A DNA stretch of 64,000 nt from Rhipidocladum racemiflorum. Taxonomy: Eukaryota > Streptophyta > Magnoliopsida > Poales > Poaceae. The translations under genes were made by a program, and so were the position numbers. Positions within the stretch are counted from its first letter, which is position 1. Each line of letters begins with the position of its first letter. Below are positions 56,377 to 64,000 of this stretch, in pieces. Below the pieces are notes generated by a model. It saw only the letters and a list, made by a program, of their open reading frames with translations. It searched no databases and had not been told where the DNA came from. The stretch lies in contig CM070583.1 of assembly GCA_036346355.1 (NCBI GenBank), positions 8,990,001 through 9,054,000 on the forward strand. The letters are read 5' to 3'.

Positions 56377-57156
56377 ATGATGATGAAGAACAACTATGCC
56401 GAGCGTGAGGGAGGCTATGCCGCCGAGTTGTGGCGTATGCTTCAGTTTCTTTGAGGTTTTGAGAGGCCGCTCTACCGAGGGACTACACTCGTGCCGGCAG
56501 GACTGGTCATAGGATGGGACGTCAAGATCACAGTGTATGCCCGAGAGAAGACGAAGTTCAGTCGCCCTCTTCACTTCACCGCCAGGAGGTCTACCTTTGA
56601 GATGGGAATCCAGGAGGTGTCGCGTCGAGCAATGCAGCAGATCGCCCGCACTTACTCCAGGGAGCTGGAAGGCACAGTGTTTCGTCACCACCCACGCCGA
56701 GACAACAGAACTCAACGGAAGCCGGTAGAGGATGAGGATGCTACCGTCACTCACTTAGCCAGATTCGTCGCCGCTCAGGAGGAGCTGATTGATGACACAG
56801 TTCAGGAGTTGAAGAAGGCTCGCGGGCAGGTTGAGGAGGAGAAGAAGCACTTGAAGAATGCCCGTGAGTACGTCGCTTATGCCGCAGAAAGGATCGCAGA
56901 GCTGGAGATCGCCTTTGTATGGACAGTGGTCCCGATCCGGTTGGAGTTGGGCGCCCCTGCACTCCAGAGGAGGAACCGAAGAGGCACGACCTGCACCGCG
57001 CCACGCCCACAAAGAATGCCAGATCGAGCGAGGAGGACGCCGCGTCGTCAACCACAGCTGCAGTTGAGGGGCATGGCGATTGTTTCGCGCCCATGCCGTC
57101 GCACCCGCCGCAAGGAGGCAGTGGAGGTTTTCTCGATGAGTGAACGTAGATTTTGA
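56377..57156 (+). pseudogene. Extra ORF before gag in X-right (disrupted)
   Basis: Homologue of the intact ORF at 11375-12088. It starts with three ATG codons at 56377, has an in-frame TGA at 56452-56454, then follows the intact copy through RRSTFEMGIQEVSRRAMQ and the coiled-coil part (VQELKKARGQVEEEKKHLKN). Near 56920 the frame shifts and the conserved tail (VEGHGDCFAPMPSHPPQG) continues in another frame. Diverged codons but conserved protein blocks between the two copies hint at past selection. Confidence 0.75.
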
Positions 57157-57408
57157 GGTAGAGACTCCTTCGTCGAGTCGCATTATAGAATAAAGATTTA
57201 CCTTAGAGTCGATTTGGATTTTCATTGTTTGCTGGGTGTGCAGTATGTGTTGCAGGCCTTTAGGCATTGTAAGCAACCATACCAAGTTATTATTATTAAT
57301 AATAATAAAGTTGGACTTTGAGTTACACCTTTTCCCCGCATAAGTTTTCCCTAGTACTTGCCTATTCTTATTCCCTCTCATCTCTAAAACCTTGGAGCAA
57401 TCGACAGA

Positions 57409-57545
57409 TGGTGAACACCCGCGGAAACCTGGGTGGCAATGGAAGTGGTTCTCGCCCAGATGGGAACCCCAATGATGGAGCACCAGCACCGCCAGTTGAT
57501 ATGCAGAATTTTGGAGCTTTTCTTGCTACTCAGACTCAGTTGATG
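57409..57545 (+). pseudogene. gag: X-right gag N-terminus, interrupted
   Basis: MVNTRGNLGGNGSGSRPDG and following residues match the gag start of X-left (11108) up to TQTQLM, where C' begins. Only about 45 codons remain in the window. Confidence 0.85.
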
Positions 57546-59568
57546 TGTAACACCCTACAAATCTAAACTGTCGTACAAGAAAATTTCGACAGCATCTCTC
57601 CTAAAATTAGGACAAAACGGAAGCGACAACAAGATTCATAATAACCATTATAAACAGGAATAACATAAAAGCATCAATACTAGAGATAACAAGTCTAAAT
57701 CAACCAGAAAATAAACATAAACGTAAAACAGCTCCAAAGAGGACATCAACAGGTCTATGATTAATAAAATTTCAGCAAGCTAATGAATTATTAAATGCAC
57801 TAGTCCATGTGATTCGTGATGACCCCGGAGGGTTGATTGTGCTACTAAGCCCACCCTTCAAGCTTACGACTCGCGAGAACTACCGAAAACAACAAAATAA
57901 CAAGGGGTGAGATTGGGTAATCTCAGCAAGCGGAACAACTTCTAACGAATAACACAGCCACAGTAAAACTAGCATACCAAATTCCTCATGTCCAATACCA
58001 CATTATAGAGTCCACACAACCTCAGTAAAATGTATATGATTGTGCACATGCTTATGCCATGATCCTCCTCACCGTGCCCTTTCTCAGGAACACACGGTGT
58101 TGTACTCTTGATCGCGCGCAAGGCGTCGACAAACTTCCAATGCATGATTATGCAGTTAATGCTTCATGCATAAATACATTCATAACTTCCCACTCTGAAT
58201 TCACATGCTTGCATACCATCAAATAACATGGATAGAATGCGAACATCATTGAGATAGAACATCTCCACAATTCATCTTGCAAACAACATCTTTCTTCATT
58301 CTTACTCATGATTCAAAAGCCAAACAACCACATCACAATGCAGGATAGGATATTGTAATCTCATAAACAAGTAGTTCAACCATGTAGGTGTGCTGCAATT
58401 AAGGTTTATATTGAAGACGAAACAAATAGCGAGTTATAGTTTAGCAAGACCGCTACTTCCACTTGCCTTTACCAACGTGGATGACGAACCTAGTTGCGTC
58501 CAGAAGGGGCACCACCTGTACAAGTATTATTTCAGTACATAGCGACAACACAAATGATCACGTAACTCGAACACGCGCTTCCTAACCCCCGTTTCCTTCT
58601 TAAACGCCAAAAACCCCAATCTGTCCGGGTTAAACAGCAGCAACCACTCTTCACAATTTCGTATCTTTTTCTATACAGATCAGAAAAATATAAAAAAATT
58701 ACACGAGCTAGATATTGACGAGATCTACAACTTTCATGAAGACCATAAATTTCAATTCCATTGTTAATTATGCCTAAACAGACGTCCAACACAGGGGACG
58801 AAATCTGTTTCCAGATTCTGTTCGTCAACTTCCAACAAAGATAACTCTCAGACCGTCGTCCCAAAAATTCTGAAAAAATTACAGAAGCTAGATATCGACG
58901 TTATCTACAACGTTCTAGTTATAGGTTTTCGTAGGAAAAATATTCTAGGTCACGTAAAACGTGAAACAAGCCGCGCTGCACAATCTTCCCTCTCAGAAAC
59001 AGCACCACGTGAACAACTACCCTTCTCCCCCTTCAAATCCCATCCAATCCAATCACCACCAGATCTAAAACACTCCCAATCCTAGGTATAACAGGGGGTA
59101 AAAGATTGGGAATTTTACCTAAAGTTCTCCCTTGAGATCCCACGAAGAACACGCGATGATCACCGAAAACGAAATCTGCTTGTTCCCCACGCCTCCACGG
59201 ATCCTCTTCTCGCTTTCTCCTTCGCGTTTCGCGGCGGATCTTGAGCCACCACGCAGGGGAGGAAGAGGAGATGTGGTGTGGCTGCTAGGGGAGGAAGGGG
59301 GGCGCCCTAGGGCTTTTGGGGGGGTGACACCCCTTTTATATGGTGGGCCGGCCCACTAGGGGAAGAGAGAGAGAGGTGGGGAGGGGATTCGCAGCCCAGG
59401 CCCAGGTTTTCCTTGGCCCACTGTTTCTAGCCCAACAACTCCAAATTTAATATTAATACGCCGGATAAACTTCAATTATTTCATCCCCCGACAAATCCTT
59501 CATTCCTCTCCCGAAACAAAACCAGGAAATGGAACCTTAGAATCGCTCTGACGCTCTAAGGCATCACA
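57546..59568 (-). repeat. 3' LTR of C'
   Basis: On the minus strand it starts TGTGATGCCTTAGAGCG and ends GGGTGTTACA. It carries the hairpin at 57908-57925. Open frames near 59132-59359 are G-rich LTR sequence, not genes. Confidence 0.8.
57908..57925 (-). promoter_or_regulatory. Conserved LTR hairpin (C')
   Basis: Arms TGAGATT and AATCTCA around a 4-base loop, flanked by CTTGC and CCCCTTG on the minus strand, about 362 bp before the LTR end. Confidence 0.6.
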
Positions 59569-59581
59569 TTCTCCCCTCCTT
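59569..59581 (-). other. Polypurine tract of C'
   Basis: The minus strand reads AAGGAGGGGAGAA directly before the LTR, after GGGGACGAATCC, the standard form in Del/Tekay elements. Confidence 0.8.
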
Positions 59582-62500
59582 AAAAGGATTCGTCCCCGAA
59601 TCTACTCCTCTTTGCTACGGAACCTTAAAAAAAAGGAAGGCAAACTGGTAATCAACACTTTACCTTCAGCATCCTCAAAGAGTGTAGGATACTTCTTCCG
59701 CATCTGGTCCTCAAGTTCCCAAGTTGCATCCCGCTCAGACTAATTGGTCCACAAATCTTTCATTGGACACTAACACGAACTATTCCCCTATTAAATAAAG
59801 GACACCTATTAGGTGAATCTGGTATCGATCTGGAATCTCAACTCCCACTTCTCTCTTCAACCCGATCGCGAAACTCCGCATTCCAATCTCAACTCCTCTA
59901 CCACAGTTCGTCGCATTCTGGACGACGCGAACCATGTGAGACACAACGCTCTAGGTAAGTCTCTAAATCAACCCAAACACAAACTCCTATCTCCTACAAG
60001 TGATTGATCTTTTACAAAAAGAACCAATATCCACCCTTACCAACGACAGAGATAGCCTACTTTACAACCAGGGTCCGTAAATCCGCAGAAACAATAACAA
60101 CCGAACACAATCACTACGGTTGACACAAACTCGCTCGAACCCAGCGACAAAAGTTCCAAAAATTAATGTAATTACCTGCAACTTCCAAGTTGTCCACTAC
60201 TAAATTAAGCAACCCCACCGAGGAACACATCAATGAAAACAATTCTCCAAAAAGGTTTGAATTGAGTCATACACAACCTTCCTTTACTCTTCACTTTTAA
60301 ACTACTTACGATCAGCGACCCACACTAGTTTTCCCTTGTAAGAAGGTTTCGCCTTCACATTCTTCCACCCAAGGACCAGGGCAAGGAGTACAATCCTTGA
60401 ATATACTCAACCATAACATAAACATTCATTTTCTTACCCCAAGCTTAAGGCCCTGTTTGGCAGAGCTCCAGATCTCAGCTCCACCTTGGAGCTGAAACTT
60501 GTAGACTGAAATAAAGTGACTTAACTTTATAATTTTATTCTAAAATTAAACAAGATGATCTACCTAAAGACTCTTAATATACACACAGCTCCAGCTCCAC
60601 AAATTTGCTGAAGCTAGGAATACCCAGCTCCACCAACTCCAAGAATTTGGTGGAGCTGGAGCTCTACCAAACACCCCCTAAACGTAAAAGAAATCTTAAT
60701 TCTCACTAACACAACGAACGACAATCACCACCTTTAAACCAAAAGGCTGAAATTCACATACACAGGAACTCAACTTGGAAGAGGAACTCCATAGAACCAA
60801 AAACACCAAAAAAAAAATTTCTTTGGGGAGAAGCTCTATTCAAAAGAGAAACACCGCGAAAGTCTTCTGCAAATGCATTTCACTTTTACCAAAACAAATC
60901 ATCTCACTTTTATCCAAGGCCAAGCAATTCAGAAAAAGAAACCGATCAAGGAATTAAATGCTTCCACACAACCACCATCTCTTTTTCCTTAAAAGGAACC
61001 AAACTCACTTCCCAACAGAAAAAATTGTTTCAACCACGAATATCATTCATGTCACAACCAGAAGAATCGTCTCTTAAACGAAAACTATCAAACACCTCAC
61101 ACCACAACACAACTCTAGCCCAAAATAGAAATACAAATATTTCCAGATCATGAAGTTCCAAAACTTACATTGGATTAGCTACTTCTTTTAATCAACAATG
61201 CAACCGATAACTCGACCTTGAAAACTACGGACACAGTCAAAGCATACATCCTTGAGCATAAATTTCGCATTCATAACTTAAGCTAGTTTTCTTATCAAAG
61301 ACGAATGAATGACGATATTTAATAGAATAACATTCCAAAATCTCCACAAATTACTTCAAGGTTAATCATTCTTTTGTCCTTGTTTTAAGCCTCGAATTAA
61401 CCCACATTTGTCGAATCATTCTAAGTTTAGGAAACTCAAACATCGCACAAAGAATACTTTGACCGAAAGTATTCAACCCAAATATCAAACAGACAAACCA
61501 ATCCATATGAATTTTTAATCGTAAGTTCAGCATAACTCCCGCCATCTATAGTATTCCACTACCCTTACCATTTAGATTTCAAAATTCCCTATTTACTCAT
61601 TGAGAAGGCCCATCAGGATTTAACAACAACTACACAACAAATTCTTACTCTTATTACCTTTTCCACAATTATAAATAAAGTTCACAATGCTTATCAAAAA
61701 CACATCCAACCAACACTACCTCATCAAGATCCCCACGGAGCAGCCTAACCTATAACATCATATTCTAAATTTGGAAGGCAGTGCTTCAACAAGTCTTTCA
61801 GCAAGATGAACCTATAAATTCCATACCACATACGCGTCAACATCTCGACAATGGAAATTTATTCACCTAAAAGATGACTCAACAAGTAAATATTATCTCA
61901 ACAAGGCACAAATCGTAAATAGAACTTTAAAACATACATTTATTAAGGACAAAATCACGCGTCATGCTAACTATCCATGGTTCACTCTATCACAACATGT
62001 TACAATTTCCCCCATTTTAACAAAGGTTTTCAACAATTAATCTAAACAGTTACCACCACTACTAAGTCATCAATATCAATAATTGGCATAATTGTAAAAC
62101 AACAACATTGCTTTTAGTTACCCTATCCATAGGCTATGACAAACTGTCACTACACAACATACTCCAACTATGTAAAATAGATTGAATAATTTAAGCCATC
62201 AAAAGCTCTTAAAACAACAACGTTAAATTAAATTTAATTTTTTTTAGCTACCCTATACACGGGTTATAGCAAAATTGCCACTCCAAGACATACTCCAGCC
62301 TTTTTTTTTTAAAGTGAACTGAATAGGTTAAATCATCACAAAGCTCTTACGGCAATGGCAAAAACTTATGTCTTCCCAATTGATATCGATACTAGCATTA
62401 TTGGAACACAACTGCATACTTCCGAATCTACTAATAGTTTGCAACGTCATAAATATCAACTCTAATCAATTTCCAAGTTAAAGTCACTAGTCAACACGAT

Positions 62501-64000
62501 TAAATTTCTCTACTAACACGTTAAATTAGAACATCTTTAAACAACCAGCATGGTTTCTTTAACAATATCGGTAGTCCACCATTACAATTAAATTGTTCTA
62601 CCGACCTTATATTAAAATGTCTCTAAATAAACCACCAATTTTCTATGACCTTCACAGTAGTTTACATCATCTTAATGTTCTAACTACGCATCAAGATTTA
62701 AAGCTTTAAACATTGTCCATGGTCAAGGGCACATTAAAATAATGCAATAAATCCTAAGCATGCACATTAACACATTCAATCATTATCGCTATAGAGCAAT
62801 CTACAATACTAGAAGTTTATTTAATCTCAAGCTAAAGATAACAATTACATTTTAATTGATTCAACTCACAAATTAACTTAGAAGTACATCATTCCATAAA
62901 CCACATTGTTACATACTACGTAACACAGACATAAAATTTCTAAACACCGTCATGGGTCACCTACCCTTGACAAACAGGAGGCAATCCCAAACATTAAAAA
63001 AAAAACACAGTTCTAGATCAAGAACAAACACCGATAAAAAAAATTTCTTCTTTTCAGGCAAGGAAGAAAAGCAAAATCCAAACATAAATGCAAGAGAGCT
63101 CGACCCTCAAATGTCCAATCATAGTAGCCAAAACTCTTCAAGAAATCCAAAACCTACACTTTCCACAAAGGAAGACGGATGCAAAAGGGAAGACCAAATG
63201 TCCAACCAAATTTTTCCGATAAAGATTCAAACTTAGCTCCATCCAGCTTGATCTGCAACAGGAGAAACTCCAACCCCCTTCTTTTTTTAAAAAAAAAAAA
63301 AAAAAAAATTGGGGAAACAACAACCACAGAAATTTCCACCCAACGACAGTCCATAACAATAAATCAGGTGCCAAAGCAAAATTGTGACCAAAAGACGCGC
63401 AACGTAGAACTCTTCTTCTGTGTCTTCACTCAAAGGAGACAAAACCACAAACCGCCAAAAGGACAATCAGCGAGTGCTCAAAACTAAGCATTTTCCTCGG
63501 TTTCGAACCAACCACATACCCAGAAAACCAACCAAAACCGACCGTCAACACGGTAAAGAACATCCGAAGGAATCCATCACCAACCTCTTCTATTTGACTC
63601 CAGTCACTACCCGATCTACGACAGACACGGATAAGTACTCTTTCCCTACAGGGGTTTAATAGTTCTTCGGTGGTGACTCTACCCGGCCACACCATCAAAC
63701 CACAGCCTCACTACAAACAAAAGGTGACCGAAACCCTTCGGCACCACAACCTCCCTTATCACGATAACAAGAACAACTCAATCAATCATCTCAAAATCAT
63801 AGTAACATACATTATCAAACGTAGCATTCAACAACAAAGCTTAAATTCAACCTTTAAGCATGAGGCAACGATACCCATACCCTTTCCTACTGTGCATCCA
63901 TGTGTGTCAAATTTTAAATTAGTTATTCCACTAACACAAATTTTAATGTTGCTATCCTATGGCAAAATTTTTTTTTTAAGTATAACCTAAGCCATGTTTC
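59582..64000 (-). other. Non-coding interior of C'
   Basis: No gag or pol similarity on either strand. Shared blocks with B appear in the same order: 60221 with 28568, 61690 with 29895, 61910 with 30120, 62120 with 30330. The part after about 63430 matches the leader shared by B and E. A 28-base A/T homopolymer region lies at about 63283-63308. Confidence 0.7.
60449..60678. mobile_element. Tourist-like MITE (PIF/Harbinger) nested in C'
   Basis: Ends are GGCCCTGTTTGGCAGAGCTC and, reverse-complemented, GGGGGTGTTTGGTAGAGCTC, with TAA duplicated on both sides (60446-60448, 60679-60681). Length is 230 bp. B lacks it at the homologous site. Confidence 0.85.

Larger units (their letters stand above)
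52681..57545 (+). mobile_element. Chromovirus-type element X, right copy, cut by C'
   Basis: The full 3.48-kb LTR, Met PBS, degraded extra ORF and first 45 codons of gag are present; C' interrupts gag at 57545. The orientation is opposite to X-left. The remainder lies beyond the window. Confidence 0.9.
57546..64000 (-). mobile_element. Coding-less LARD-like element C' (minus strand), running off the window
   Basis: A 2023-bp LTR (57546-59568) is followed by a PPT and 4.4 kb of interior without coding homology. The interior is colinear with B. Its PBS and other LTR lie beyond 64000. It inserted into gag of X-right; TGATG (57541-57545) is the expected left target duplication. Confidence 0.8.

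Noticed and set aside
63283..63308. Poly(A) tail of a LINE or SINE
   Set aside because: No retroposon body or target duplication around it; a homopolymer run within the interior of C'.

Overview
The window is repeat-dense grass (Poaceae) heterochromatin. I see no ordinary host gene; essentially everything recognisable is a transposable element. The grass assignment rests on Tat-lineage Ty3/gypsy elements with an antisense Transposase_28-type ORF (RIRE2/Dasheng-like), Del/Tekay-type chromoviruses with 1.6-3.6 kb LTRs primed by initiator tRNA-Met, coding-less LARD-like derivatives, and CACTA, Mutator-like, Stowaway and Tourist elements. Species cannot be fixed from sequence alone; Oryza or a near relative is plausible.

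Layout. 1-4783: 3' internal part of a Tat element (A1) with an antisense multi-exon ORF and a 95-bp tandem array, ending in a polypurine tract. 4784-5474: its LTR, carrying a captured integrase scrap. 5475-9303: PBS, gag and pol of a second Tat internal region (A2), cut inside RNase H. 9304-21835: chromovirus X-left (minus strand) with gag/protease, an extra ORF before gag and a 3.6-kb LTR split by a young non-autonomous Tat-like element D (13585-19483, TSD AGCAC). 21836-26037: unclassified sequence, then a decayed gypsy element F whose gag has eight zinc-knuckle motifs. 26040-27861: old X-type LTR piece. 27862-43017: coding-less element B (minus), split by young chromovirus E (31061-40305, TSD GTCAT). 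43018-43367: another X-type LTR piece. 43368-46816: CACTA-like element holding a 5S-rDNA-derived dimer and split by a solo LTR (TSD ATTTG). 47290-49139: Mutator-like element (9-bp TSD) with a nested Stowaway MITE. 49631-64000: a five-layer nest: LTR H, invaded by G, invaded by X-right, invaded by C', invaded by a Tourist MITE.

How the parts relate. A/D and E/B/C' look like families with coding and non-coding or antisense-only members. B, C' and G share a colinear non-coding interior and have leader, PBS and PPT like E, so they probably depend on E-like proteins. E has near-identical LTRs but a missing gag core and a multiply frameshifted pol, so it too was probably mobilised in trans. The most interesting signals are a hairpin with compensatory changes shared by the LTRs of five otherwise different chromovirus-type families, antisense genes with their own TATA boxes and introns inside Tat elements (the only gene in D), the eight-knuckle gag in F, and the 5S-derived dimer in the CACTA element.
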